The position numbers and the translations under genes are program-made. The notes under the pieces are model-generated. The model searched no databases. It had not been told where the DNA came from and was given only the letters and a program-made list of their open reading frames with translations. From assembly GCF_021608185.1 (NCBI RefSeq), contig NZ_JAKIHN010000005.1, forward strand, positions 124,001 to 188,000: a DNA stretch of 64,000 nt. Reading direction: 5' to 3'. The stretch comes from Flavobacterium anseongense (lineage in GTDB: Bacteria; Bacteroidota; Bacteroidia; Flavobacteriales; Flavobacteriaceae). Below are positions 44,063 to 53,011 of this stretch, in pieces. How positions within the stretch are numbered: the first letter of the stretch is position 1; every line of letters begins with the position of its first letter.

Positions 44063-44738
44063 ATATCTTCCAATAATGTTTAATGTGTATATTCTCTGAA
44101 ATTGAATAACCTTGTTTAGCATAAAAATGACAGGCTTGCTCATTTTGGCGCTGTGTGGGAATGCTTAAACTTTCTATTCCTTTTGTATATAAAACGGTTT
44201 CCAAATGTCTTAGCATAATTCCACCGATTCCTTTTCCTTGATGATTTGAAGATACTGCTATCAATCCGACAAAAGCATCTTCTTCTTTGGTTTTATAAGT
44301 TAACAGCCCTATTGTTTGTCCTTGTTCTTTATACAGTAAAACATCGTCTGCAAATTGTCCCGAAATCGAATTATCAATCCAAAGTCTGTACAATTCCCTG
44401 AACTTTTCACTGCTAAATTTTTTATCGAGCAAAAAGCGACTGTGGCTTCCACTTTCATAAGCCAATTGATATATGTCTTGGATGTTGTATGTGGTTTCTC
44501 TGTAAGAGAAAACATTCTCAGACAACTGTTTTGTTACTTTGAGTTCTTTATGAAATTTGACCTTTTCCTCTGAAAAAGAATTTTCAAATCCCTTAAGTGA
44601 TAAATCGAAATCCTCTGATGACATTACGTATAGTAAATCGTAATCGAGATAATTTAAGGAATCGTTACATTCCTTAAAGTCCAACTCGCCCACATTCAGA
44701 TTAAAAAAATCTGAATCCCATTCCTTTTTCTTTATCAT
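44049..44738 (-). CDS. wecD: dTDP-Fuc4N N-acetyltransferase, WecD-like
   Basis: The 229-residue GNAT acetyltransferase resembles WecD/RffC. A variable N-terminal domain is followed by the HSRFLLDKKFSSEKFRELY segment typical of WecD. The acetyl-CoA site is in SSNHQGKGIGGIMLRHLE, and the end reads ACHFYAKQGYSI. It should acetylate the amino sugar made by WecE, giving dTDP-Fuc4NAc. The stop overlaps the wecE start by 14 bases. The ATGA overlap with the GT2 gene upstream supports one operon. Confidence 0.85.
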   Translation of the reverse strand: MIKKKEWDSDFFNLNVGELDFKECNDSLNYLDYDLLYVMSSEDFDLSLKGFENSFSEEKVKFHKELKVTKQLSENVFSYRETTYNIQDIYQLAYESGSHSRFLLDKKFSSEKFRELYRLWIDNSISGQFADDVLLYKEQGQTIGLLTYKTKEEDAFVGLIAVSSNHQGKGIGGIMLRHLETVLYTKGIESLSIPTQRQNEQACHFYAKQGYSISENIHIKHYWKIYDTI

Positions 44739-45661
44739 ATTACCTCATCAATTATGAAAACAGGTCGGTTCTTTGTCTGGTCAAAAATCTTTCCAACATA
44801 AATTCCTGTTATTCCAATTGTTGTTATTATTACTCCTGATAAAAACCAAATAGAGACAATGATGGAGGTATATCCGAGCACCTCAATCTTATTGCTGAAT
44901 GCCTCATAAAGATAATAGGAACCCACCAAAAAAGATAATAAGGAAATTATAATTCCAAATTTGACAAAAATCTTTAATGGCTTATTTGAGAACGAAATTA
45001 TTGAATTAAAAGCAAGACTTATGAGTTTTGAAATGCTGTAGCCGGTACTTCCTGATTGTCTGGATGCATGTTCTACCTCAATTGAAGTCGTGTTATACCC
45101 TACAAAATTTACAAACAACGGAAAGAACTTGATATAATCCGAAATCTTTAGTATCGACTGGATTACCTTAGTATTGTAAATCCCAAAATTGGCAATTTCG
45201 TTATCGTATTTTGTGTCTGTAAAAAACCCATAAACTTTAGAGAATAGTTTTGAGGAAAGCTTTTTCAAATAGCCATCCTGTCTGTTTGTTCTTCTTGCCA
45301 GGACTACATCAAACCCTTCCTGGGCTTTACTGTAAAGTTTTTCAATTTCTTTTGGTTGGTCTTGTAGATCACAATCCATAACAACAATCCATTCTCCTTT
45401 TGCCTGACTCAAACCTGCCATAATTGCGGGATGCTGTCCAAAATTCCGACTCAATCGGATACTTTTTATCTTTGGGTTTGCAATCGCCAATTCCTTCATT
45501 TTTGCCCAAGAATTATCCGGGCTCCGATCATCGACCAAAACAATTTCGTAATCAATAGTAAGATTAGACATAACTTTCTGGATTTCTGAAACGAGCTTAT
45601 CCAAAAAAAACTCCGCTCTGTAAACAGGACTTACTATTGATATGGTTGGTTTTTGATTCAT
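44735..45661 (-). CDS. glycosyltransferase family 2, GtrB/DPM-like
   Basis: The 308-residue protein has a GT2 domain with IVSPVYRAEFFLDKLV, the donor Asp residues in LVDDRSPDNSW and VVMDCDLQDQP, and two C-terminal membrane helices. This is the layout of polyprenyl-phosphate sugar transferases such as GtrB and dolichol-phosphate mannose synthase. It may charge the lipid carrier for the GtrII-like enzyme encoded at 41.4-42.9 kb. It overlaps both neighbours by four bases. Confidence 0.88.
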   Translation of the reverse strand: MNQKPTISIVSPVYRAEFFLDKLVSEIQKVMSNLTIDYEIVLVDDRSPDNSWAKMKELAIANPKIKSIRLSRNFGQHPAIMAGLSQAKGEWIVVMDCDLQDQPKEIEKLYSKAQEGFDVVLARRTNRQDGYLKKLSSKLFSKVYGFFTDTKYDNEIANFGIYNTKVIQSILKISDYIKFFPLFVNFVGYNTTSIEVEHASRQSGSTGYSISKLISLAFNSIISFSNKPLKIFVKFGIIISLLSFLVGSYYLYEAFSNKIEVLGYTSIIVSIWFLSGVIITTIGITGIYVGKIFDQTKNRPVFIIDEVI

Positions 45662-46512
45662 TGCTGCAGTTTAGCTAAGGCTTTTTCCCAATGATTAATA
45701 CGAAACCCAAAATTGGCTTTTATTTTCGACTTATCCAAAACACTATATTTTGGTCTCTTTGCCGGTGTTGGAAAAGATGTTGTTGGGATTGATTGTAAAT
45801 TTATCGAAATATTGTTAATCCTAAATATTTCTTTTGCGAAATCATACCAACTGCACTGTCCTTCATTACTGAAGTTGTAGATGCCGAAGTTGGAAGTTGG
45901 AAGTTGGAAATTGGAAGTCACAATTTTAACTAAACATTCAGCTAAATCAACTGCATTTGTTGGTGTTCCTATTTGGTCATTAACTACGGAAATAGAATCT
46001 CTTTCGGAAGACAAACGCAACATGGTTTTCATAAAATTATTTCCAAATCGCGAGTAAACCCATGAGGTTCTAATGATATAATAATTATCAAAAATACTTT
46101 GAATTGCTTTTTCTCCGTCTAACTTGGTCTGCCCGTAAACTCCTGTCGGATTCGGAATGTCATTTTCTGTGTAAGGTTTTGAAGCATTACCATCAAACAC
46201 AAAATCAGTAGAAATATGAATCAAAATAGTTTCATATTCTTTGCAAACGACAGCTAAATTTTTAGCGCCAATAACATTTATAAGCTGTGCTTTTTCGGGT
46301 TCGCTTTCGGCTTTGTCAACGGCTGTATAAGCGGCGGCGTTGATACAATAATTAGGTTTTATTTTCGAAAAAACGGTTTGGCATTTTTCTAAATCGGAAA
46401 TATCTAAATCCGCTGAAGAACAAAAAACAAAATTAAGGTTAGGATACATTGGCGCAATAAATTGCAGACTTTGTCCTAATTGTCCGTTGGCTCCGGTGAC
46501 TAAAACTACCAT
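45658..46512 (-). CDS. rfbD: dTDP-4-dehydrorhamnose reductase
   Basis: This is the last enzyme of dTDP-L-rhamnose synthesis. The 284-residue protein has the NADP loop TGANGQLGQSL at about residues 6-16. HISTDFVFDG and the catalytic Tyr/Lys in GVYGQTKLDGE lie in the middle. A heptanucleotide repeat in the coding sequence encodes SNFQLPTSNF near residues 200-210, a stretch not typical of the family. The stop overlaps the GT2 start by four bases, and its start overlaps rfbC by seven. Confidence 0.94.
   Translation of the reverse strand: MVVLVTGANGQLGQSLQFIAPMYPNLNFVFCSSADLDISDLEKCQTVFSKIKPNYCINAAAYTAVDKAESEPEKAQLINVIGAKNLAVVCKEYETILIHISTDFVFDGNASKPYTENDIPNPTGVYGQTKLDGEKAIQSIFDNYYIIRTSWVYSRFGNNFMKTMLRLSSERDSISVVNDQIGTPTNAVDLAECLVKIVTSNFQLPTSNFGIYNFSNEGQCSWYDFAKEIFRINNISINLQSIPTTSFPTPAKRPKYSVLDKSKIKANFGFRINHWEKALAKLQQ
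45886..45918 (-). repeat. 7-bp tandem repeat inside rfbD
   Basis: The plus strand reads GAAGTTG three times, then GAAATTG, then a partial GAAGT. A change by one unit would shift the rfbD frame. The repeat is short and one copy is imperfect. Confidence 0.8.
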
Positions 46513-47057
46513 GCTTTTTTGGCGTTTTCTAAATTGGGTTGCACTTTGTCTTTTTCAGAAATGATTAGATTTTCTGTTGGAAAACCCCAATCAATATTGA
46601 TGGTTTTATCATTATAGCTAATTCCGCCTTCTGATTCTTTGTTATAAAAATTATCGCATTTGTAGAAAAAAGTAGCGGTATCACTCAACACCAAAAAACC
46701 ATGGGCGAAACCTCTTGGGACAAAAAATTGTCTCTGATTTTCTCCCGATAAAACTACGGCTTCGTATTGTCCGAATGTTGGTGAATTAGGCCTGATATCA
46801 ACCGCAACATCTAGCACTTCGCCTTGCAAAACTCTTACTAATTTGGCCTGAGCGTGTTCGCCTGTTTGATAGTGCAAGCCACGCAAAACTCCTTTTGACG
46901 AAAAAGATTGATTGTCCTGAACAAAATGAACCTGCTGATTAACCCCTTTTTGAAAGGTGTTTTCGTTGAAACTTTCCATAAAATAACCTCGTTCATCGAG
47001 GATTATTTTTGGTTCAATAATAAAACAGCCTTCCAGTTTGGTTGCAATAAAATTCAT
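46506..47057 (-). CDS. rfbC: dTDP-4-dehydrorhamnose 3,5-epimerase
   Basis: This is the 183-residue cupin-type epimerase of the rhamnose pathway. Recognisable parts are EPKIILDERGYFMESFNE and VLRGLHYQTGEHAQAKLVRV with the catalytic His. PRGFAHGFLVLSD follows, and the conserved Tyr lies in FFYKCDNFYNKE. It lies three bases after rfbA and overlaps rfbD by seven bases. Nothing unusual is visible. Confidence 0.96.
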   Translation of the reverse strand: MNFIATKLEGCFIIEPKIILDERGYFMESFNENTFQKGVNQQVHFVQDNQSFSSKGVLRGLHYQTGEHAQAKLVRVLQGEVLDVAVDIRPNSPTFGQYEAVVLSGENQRQFFVPRGFAHGFLVLSDTATFFYKCDNFYNKESEGGISYNDKTINIDWGFPTENLIISEKDKVQPNLENAKKAW

Positions 47058-47060
47058 ATC

Positions 47061-47918
47061 TTAAATCAAACTAAGTAAGTGTGTGCCATAACCGCTTTTT
47101 AAAAGTGGCTGGGCTAATTTTTCTAATTGTTTTGCATCGATGAATCCCATTTTGTATGCTGCTTCTTCAATGGCACCGATTTTTAATCCCTGACGTTCTT
47201 CTATTACCTGAACAAATTGTCCTGCCTGCATCAACGATTGAAATGTACCTGTATCAAGCCATGCTGTTCCTCTGTCGAGAATACTTACTTTGAGTTTTCC
47301 TCTCTTTAAATATTCTTTATTAACATCAGTAATTTCTAATTCTCCTCTATGACTTGGTTGAATATTCGCCGCTATGTCTACAACATCATTATCATAAAAA
47401 TAAATCCCCGGTACAGCAAAGTTTGATTTCGGATGTTCCGGTTTTTCTTCAATCGAAAGTACTTTTCCGTCTTTATCAAAATCGACAACACCATATCTTT
47501 CGGGATCATGAACATGGTAAGCATAAATAATTCCGCCATCCGGATTATTATTGGCTAACAACAAATCCGAAAGACCTGTTCCGTAAAAAATATTGTCTCC
47601 AAGAACTAGGGCGACTTTATCGTTACCTATGAACTCTTTTCCGATAATAAATGCTTCCGCAAGACCATTAGGGTTTTCCTGTACAGCATATTCAAATCTA
47701 CAACCCAAACTTTTTCCGTCACCTAATAATTGCCTAAACAATGGTAAATCGTGTGGTGTTGATATAATCAAAATTTCATTGATTCCGGACCACATCAAGG
47801 TTGATAGTGGGTAATAAATCATTGGTTTGTCGTAAATCGGCATCAACTGTTTGCTCACTGCCAAGGTCAATGGATGCAATCTTGTTCCTGATCCACCCGC
47901 TAAAATAATTCCTTTCAT
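47061..47918 (-). CDS. rfbA: glucose-1-phosphate thymidylyltransferase
   Basis: This 285-residue nucleotidyltransferase makes dTDP-glucose from dTTP and glucose-1-phosphate. It has [20 protein letters not shown] at residues 8-27, [10 protein letters not shown] near 107 and [10 protein letters not shown] near 217. It feeds both the rhamnose branch (rfbC, rfbD) and the Fuc4NAc branch (wecE, wecD). The 4,6-dehydratase rfbB, needed between them, is missing from the window. Confidence 0.97.
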   Translation of the reverse strand: MKGIILAGGSGTRLHPLTLAVSKQLMPIYDKPMIYYPLSTLMWSGINEILIISTPHDLPLFRQLLGDGKSLGCRFEYAVQENPNGLAEAFIIGKEFIGNDKVALVLGDNIFYGTGLSDLLLANNNPDGGIIYAYHVHDPERYGVVDFDKDGKVLSIEEKPEHPKSNFAVPGIYFYDNDVVDIAANIQPSHRGELEITDVNKEYLKRGKLKVSILDRGTAWLDTGTFQSLMQAGQFVQVIEERQGLKIGAIEEAAYKMGFIDAKQLEKLAQPLLKSGYGTHLLSLI

Positions 47919-47920
47919 GA

Positions 47921-48895
47921 TTAGCTGTTTAATTTTGCCATTTGTTTTTTATAGTAGGATTTGAAATAACCTACTAATACAAATAAAAACAAAAACAAGA
48001 ATGGTAATACCAACTTCATTTTACCATTAACTGCTTTATTGTTTCTAACATTTAATGTCACACTACTTGCTTTAACTATTTTATCAAGATTAACTAGTTC
48101 AATCCTGTGTGATCCTTGCTCATAAACCAATTGATCTTTGGTTTTGATTACTTCACTAAGCTGTGATTTTTCACTATAATAAACAGTTTTATCATTTTGT
48201 GACCCATTTTTAACTTTGAATGAATTCAACAGCCCATCTATTTGCGAAATTATGGAGTCGTTTTGAACCATTTTTATTTTGACGTTATTCATATATTCAT
48301 TTTGAATTTTCTTGAAATAATCAGAATCATTAAGGTAATTCAAAATAGGCTGAACTGTATTCTCGTTAGAAGTTTGATTAAGAGTAGAAAAAGAAATAAT
48401 ATGATATGGATAGTTTTTACTGGTAAGGTTTTCGTTCACAATCTTCTTAATGTCACCATCCTCAGCCATCAATTTAATCAATTCAAAGTTTTGTGGTTTA
48501 TTGTCAATGAATTTATAAACATCGGTAATCGGAATTATTGTTATTCCTTTGAATTTCTTGGAATTTTTGATACCAACAATATTTTTTAAAAATAAAGTAT
48601 CTCCTTCTTCAAATTTAGAATTGATTAGTTCAATTTTACCGTACAAATAATCTACCGAACCAAAATTTGGACTTACTATGATTTCATTATCATAAATTTT
48701 TGTTGTTTTATCAAGATAATATCCTAATAAAGCACCAATTATAAATAATATTCCGACCCAAATAATATTTCTTTTAAAAAATAAAATTCCTCTAAAAATT
48801 GCAGTAGAAATGTTTTCGAAAAAATTACCTATTTTCTTTGAAATCTGTGATAAATCAATTTCTTGATTATCATTATTTTGAGAAGTTGCGCTCAT
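47921..48895 (-). CDS. Wzz-like chain-length determinant protein
   Basis: The 324-residue protein has two membrane helices, at about residues 42-62 and 295-313. A periplasmic domain between them is rich in predicted helix near [20 protein letters not shown]. This is the topology of Wzz/polysaccharide co-polymerase proteins. No tyrosine kinase domain is fused or encoded next to it. It probably sets the length of the O-antigen or capsule made by the Wzy candidates. It is six bases after the DUF6909 gene and two bases before rfbA. Confidence 0.78.
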   Translation of the reverse strand: MSATSQNNDNQEIDLSQISKKIGNFFENISTAIFRGILFFKRNIIWVGILFIIGALLGYYLDKTTKIYDNEIIVSPNFGSVDYLYGKIELINSKFEEGDTLFLKNIVGIKNSKKFKGITIIPITDVYKFIDNKPQNFELIKLMAEDGDIKKIVNENLTSKNYPYHIISFSTLNQTSNENTVQPILNYLNDSDYFKKIQNEYMNNVKIKMVQNDSIISQIDGLLNSFKVKNGSQNDKTVYYSEKSQLSEVIKTKDQLVYEQGSHRIELVNLDKIVKASSVTLNVRNNKAVNGKMKLVLPFLFLFLFVLVGYFKSYYKKQMAKLNS

Positions 48896-48901
48896 AAAAA
48901 A

Positions 48902-50596
48902 TTATTTTACGTTAAAAATTTGTTCTAATATTTTGATTGTAATCAAGTAAGTTGGCTTTACTCCGGTCGTTCCTAAACCTCCTGAAGCCAAAGTGCTTCC
49001 GGTTTCCAATGGATTATCCGAAGCGTAATAAGCATATCTAACCTTTACATCCTGCGGAATACTTTTTCTGATTTTTGATGCCGATTGGATGGCTTTCTGA
49101 TAATAAGCACCTTCCATTTCAAGTCCGATAACTTCCCATGTTGATTCGTGGAAAAACTTCAATAAGTCTTTATTCTGAAGCGATGTTCCTAAAACGGTAA
49201 CCATTGGTCCTGAACAAACCGGAATCCCGTTTCCTTCGAACATTTCGGCTGTTAATTCATTTTCAAACGGATAATTATCTGCAGTTCCTTCGTTGATGTG
49301 TGCAGACGGAATCATGATGTCTCCTTTTCCGCCCTCTAAAATTCCGGCTTTCCCCATTATCGAAACCGATTCCACTTTCATGAAGGTTCTATTTTTTCCT
49401 TCTTTATATGGTTTTAATAATTCGTCGATAGTTTCAAATGCCTGTTCGCCAAAAGCATAATCCATTACGATTAATACTGGTGCTTCTTTACCAACTTTCA
49501 CTTTTGGAAAACTGGTTTTTGCCCAATCAATTTTGGCGGTATCAAATATCTGAACGTCGATGTTGGTTCCTGATGCATCATCGGGAAGTGAAATCATTCC
49601 TTGTTTCAGCGCAACATCTTCTACTTTATTACGAACATCATTCGCACCTGATTTGCTCAATTCTTCATAAATAAAAAAATCAGATTTGTCTTTGAATTTG
49701 GTTTTTAAAACATTGGTAGCAAAAATAGAATTCATCACGCTGTGCATATTGGCACTAATCACATGGATAGGTCTTTCAAGAAGATTATTGGCCTTCAAAA
49801 CTTCTTTGATGTTGTTTGCCCAAATTTCACCATGAATATGATGTCCTAATCTTTCTCTTAAAATTGGGCTGAATGTAATAACTCTTTTATTATTATCAAG
49901 GATTTCTTCGATAGCCAATTTCCCTAACCAATAGATAACGTGTAAAAAACGGTCTGGTTTTTCTTTGGTACCAAAATCGTCATATATCGCTATAACTTCC
50001 GAAAAGCTTCTGCCTAAAACATTTGCCGCATGAGAAATTGCGATTTCTTTTTCTTTAAGCGACATTTTTTTATTCTGCAAAACGGCTTCTTCCAATTTTT
50101 CCCAATCACGAGTGACTTCGCGTTCCATTTCGTCTAGTAAAACTCTGTCTTTGATTTTATGTGATTCGATAAAAATAAAAGTCAAATGCGTCAAAATATC
50201 ATAAATGTCCGAACGTCCGCGAGTGATTTCTACATTCATTTGTTCATCATCAATTCGGTAGCAATTTCTTCTACGTTTTGGTGGAACAATTGCCTGAAAA
50301 TGTGATTTTGAATAGCCTTCGTCTGAAGTTAAATTGATAAAACGACATTCTTCGATGCCTACCGGAAGTCTTTCTATTACATAAAGCAAACCGCTTAGCT
50401 CTACTTTTTCTTCTGCAATACTTCCGTAAATTTCCGGTCTTAGAGAAAGCAAGGCTTCTCTTAAAGTTTCTCCTGAAACACCCATTGGTTTATAGAAACC
50501 TCTGTTGAATAAATGTCTCATGGTAATGTACAATCGTTCGATAGCTGCCGACGATTCTTGCGCTCTTGAGCGCGAAATGTTTTTAATTTCCTTCAT
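48902..50596 (-). CDS. DUF6909 protein with nucleoside-phosphorylase-like C-terminal half
   Basis: This is a 564-residue soluble protein that I associate with the Bacteroidetes family DUF6909, function unassigned. The N-terminal half is helical and basic (ISRSRAQESSAAIERLYITM). The C-terminal third resembles the PNP/uridine phosphorylase superfamily. It has a glycine-rich SIMGKAGILEGG, then GDIMIPSAHINEGTADN, GLEMEGAYYQKAI and a late ASDNP, in the order seen in that superfamily. I infer that it binds or cleaves a nucleoside or nucleotide. The ATG at 50596 is chosen because an upstream TTG lies in the -7 box. It heads the wzz-rfb-wec operon. Confidence 0.72.
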   Translation of the reverse strand: MKEIKNISRSRAQESSAAIERLYITMRHLFNRGFYKPMGVSGETLREALLSLRPEIYGSIAEEKVELSGLLYVIERLPVGIEECRFINLTSDEGYSKSHFQAIVPPKRRRNCYRIDDEQMNVEITRGRSDIYDILTHLTFIFIESHKIKDRVLLDEMEREVTRDWEKLEEAVLQNKKMSLKEKEIAISHAANVLGRSFSEVIAIYDDFGTKEKPDRFLHVIYWLGKLAIEEILDNNKRVITFSPILRERLGHHIHGEIWANNIKEVLKANNLLERPIHVISANMHSVMNSIFATNVLKTKFKDKSDFFIYEELSKSGANDVRNKVEDVALKQGMISLPDDASGTNIDVQIFDTAKIDWAKTSFPKVKVGKEAPVLIVMDYAFGEQAFETIDELLKPYKEGKNRTFMKVESVSIMGKAGILEGGKGDIMIPSAHINEGTADNYPFENELTAEMFEGNGIPVCSGPMVTVLGTSLQNKDLLKFFHESTWEVIGLEMEGAYYQKAIQSASKIRKSIPQDVKVRYAYYASDNPLETGSTLASGGLGTTGVKPTYLITIKILEQIFNVK

Positions 50597-50617
50597 TAAA
50601 TTGTTTTTTCTAACCTG

Positions 50618-50625
50618 CAAATATA
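50618..50625 (-). promoter_or_regulatory. -7 promoter box of the DUF6909-wzz-rfb-wec operon
   Basis: On the minus strand this reads TATATTTG, an exact TAnnTTTG match 21 bases before the ATG at 50596. With gaps of two to six bases or overlaps downstream, this promoter may serve eight genes down to wecE. Confidence 0.6.
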
Positions 50626-50638
50626 GGCTTTTTGTCGT

Positions 50639-51514
50639 TTAGTTGGTTAGAATTAGGTTTATTGCAGGTTCATATACCGCCATTTTTTCTGATGGATTGG
50701 CAATATCAGCTTTGGATTGTTTGTTCCATTTTCCGCCCGAATACGTGTAAATAAATTCCCTTTCAACATAATTATAAAGCACATAAGGGAAATACAATTT
50801 TTGAACTGTGCTTGTTTTTGTATTTGAATCTAAAACTTCTTTTTCAAGTTTGTTCTTTTCTATTATCAGCTTTTCAAAGCCCACAAAGATTCCGTTTTTT
50901 GGCATTTTTAAACCAAAATCGGTCACGTTAAAATAGGTTTTCTTCACACCTTTTTTTACCGAAACTATATAGTCTTTGCTCAACAATTCATCGCCTGGCG
51001 AACCATCGGTAGCAACCGAATAAAAATGGACTTTAAAAGAAGCGCTTTCCAACTGACTATCGGTGAAAAAATTGACTTGTTTGATGTATCTTGTTCTTTT
51101 ATATTTTGGGTTATATGGAAAAAATTTAGCGTCAATTCGCGGTCCATTCTCAAATGCCTGATAGGTTGCGTTTTTGACTTTTCCGATTTCAATTTCTCGG
51201 GTTTCAAATCGTTTGGCAATAACAACTTCTGATAACTGAAATGCATTTTGTTTCAAAATCACTTTTTCCGAATTGGCTGCTTTAACTGTTACCTTTTCAT
51301 AGCCCAAAGCTGAAAAAATGAGATTTTTATTTGGTGCACAGTTAATACTGAACTCGCCATTTTCTTCAGAAGTAGTGCTGTTGTTTTCGCTTTCGACCCA
51401 AATATTCACATAGGAAATTGGTTTGTTAAATTCGTCAACAACGATTCCTTTAACTTGAGCGAAAACAGAAAAACCAAAAAACAACGCCAACCACAACAAT
51501 CTTTTTTCTTTCAT
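50639..51514 (-). CDS. secreted protein with carboxypeptidase-regulatory-like domain
   Basis: The 291-residue protein has a signal peptide (LLWLALFFGFSVFAQ). A CarboxypepD_reg-like beta-sandwich follows at about residues 20-95 (VKGIVVDEFNKPISYVNI, NGEFSI, LIFSALGYE). The rest, about 190 residues, is an unrecognised beta-rich domain with TRYIKQVNFFTDS. Such domains are common in Bacteroidetes envelope proteins and TonB receptors, but no receptor barrel is present. It lies six bases after the GH3-type gene. Confidence 0.8.
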   Translation of the reverse strand: MKEKRLLWLALFFGFSVFAQVKGIVVDEFNKPISYVNIWVESENNSTTSEENGEFSINCAPNKNLIFSALGYEKVTVKAANSEKVILKQNAFQLSEVVIAKRFETREIEIGKVKNATYQAFENGPRIDAKFFPYNPKYKRTRYIKQVNFFTDSQLESASFKVHFYSVATDGSPGDELLSKDYIVSVKKGVKKTYFNVTDFGLKMPKNGIFVGFEKLIIEKNKLEKEVLDSNTKTSTVQKLYFPYVLYNYVEREFIYTYSGGKWNKQSKADIANPSEKMAVYEPAINLILTN

Positions 51515-51520
51515 CTTTTT

Positions 51521-53008
51521 CTATGCAATTTTTAACAAATCAGCAATTTTTCTGTCGTTACTCAATCTCGGAATTTTATTTTGTCCGCCTAATTTACCTA
51601 TTGACTTCATATAATCCTGAAAACCGTTTTTCTTAACTTTTGAAATGACTACTGTTCGCAACACTTTTCCAACAATTAAATCATCGTAATAGGTATTTTG
51701 TTTGCGCATTTCGTTATCGATTTTTAAGGCAAAGGCATCCAGATTTTCAGGCTCGTTTTCAAACTCGATGAACCATTCGTGATACGGCAATCCTGAAATT
51801 GGAGCGATTTGTGGTGCAACCGTAAATTCGTTTACACGTATGTTGGTGTTTTCCATCGCTTCTTTCAAAGCACATTCGACTTCTTTGCCAATGACGTGTT
51901 CGCCAAAAGCCGAAATATAATGTTTGATTCTGCCCGAAACAATCACACGATAAGGCTTCAAACTTGTAAACTGAATGGTGTCGCCAATGTTGTAGGCCCA
52001 AAGTCCGGCATTGGTAGAAATGATTAAAACATAATTGACATTCAATTGGACTTCGCCAATTGTATAACGTTTTGGATTTTCGGTAAAGAATTCTTCCGAT
52101 TTAACAAATTCATAGAAAATTCCAGAGTTCAAAAGCAATAACATACCTTTGTCTTTCTGAGAATCCTGATAGGCAAAAAAACCTTCCGATGCCGGAAACA
52201 GTTCAATCGAATCTACTTTTCTTCCTATTAGATTTTCGAATTTGGCGCGATAGGGTTCATAGTTTACGCCACCGTAAATAAACAAATTGAAGTTTTTGAA
52301 AATCTCACCAACCGGCTTTCTTCCTTTTTTTTCCAACTTCTCAAAATACATTTGCACCCAAGACGGAATTCCGGAAATCACGGTCATGTTTTCATTAAAG
52401 GTTTCTTCTACAATGGCATCGACTTTGGTTTCCCAATCTTCTATGCAATTGGTTTCCCAACTTGGCATTCGGTTCTTTTGCAAATATTTCGGAACAAAAT
52501 GAGCTACTATTCCGGAAAGTCTTCCGAGTTTGATTCCGTTTTTTTCTTCCAAAATTGGACTTCCCTGCAGGAAAATCATTTTCCCATCAACAAAAGCTGT
52601 TTTTCCTGTTTCATGAATATAACTCAGAATCGCATTTCGCGCAGCTTCGATATGAAACGGCATCGATTCCTTAGTCAGCGGAATATATTTTGCGCCCGAA
52701 GTTGTACCCGAAGTTTTGGCAAAATAAATCGGTTTTCCTTTCCAAAGAATATCTTCTTCACCTTTTACAACACGGTCAACATAAGGCCGTAATTCTTCGT
52801 AATCTCTAATCGGAACTTGCTTGGCGAAATCTTCAAAGGATTTGATTTCAGCAAAATTATGGTCTTTCCCAAACTGTGTAACATCTGCGGAAGCGATAAG
52901 ATTTTGAAAAACTTTTTGCTGAGTTTCAACAGGATTTTGAACCCATTTTTGGGTTTTGTTGTTAATGACTTTTGCAAATATTTTGGCTGCGACCGATTTT
53001 ACAGACAT
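51521..53008 (-). CDS. GH3 family acyl-adenylate enzyme
   Basis: The 495-residue protein belongs to the GH3 auxin-responsive promoter family. Plant members adenylate a carboxylic acid and join it to an amino acid. The ATP loop is KTSGTTSGAKYIPLT near residues 97-111. The mid-domain ELFPASEGFFAYQD and the YNIGDTIQFTSLKPYR region match the family. Bacterial members are poorly understood, so the substrate is not predicted. It is in a same-strand run with an SdpI-like gene and a secreted protein gene. Confidence 0.9.
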   Translation of the reverse strand: MSVKSVAAKIFAKVINNKTQKWVQNPVETQQKVFQNLIASADVTQFGKDHNFAEIKSFEDFAKQVPIRDYEELRPYVDRVVKGEEDILWKGKPIYFAKTSGTTSGAKYIPLTKESMPFHIEAARNAILSYIHETGKTAFVDGKMIFLQGSPILEEKNGIKLGRLSGIVAHFVPKYLQKNRMPSWETNCIEDWETKVDAIVEETFNENMTVISGIPSWVQMYFEKLEKKGRKPVGEIFKNFNLFIYGGVNYEPYRAKFENLIGRKVDSIELFPASEGFFAYQDSQKDKGMLLLLNSGIFYEFVKSEEFFTENPKRYTIGEVQLNVNYVLIISTNAGLWAYNIGDTIQFTSLKPYRVIVSGRIKHYISAFGEHVIGKEVECALKEAMENTNIRVNEFTVAPQIAPISGLPYHEWFIEFENEPENLDAFALKIDNEMRKQNTYYDDLIVGKVLRTVVISKVKKNGFQDYMKSIGKLGGQNKIPRLSNDRKIADLLKIA

Positions 53009-53011
53009 AAA

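Noticed and set aside
45886-45918. Possible CRISPR-like or minisatellite array
   Set aside because: Units are only seven bases, without spacers, and lie inside a gene. It is kept as a simple tandem repeat.
52352-52792. 146-codon plus-strand frame opposite the GH3-type gene
   Set aside because: It is antisense to a gene with complete family motifs; its translation has no recognisable domain and an unusual Phe/Arg/Ser content.
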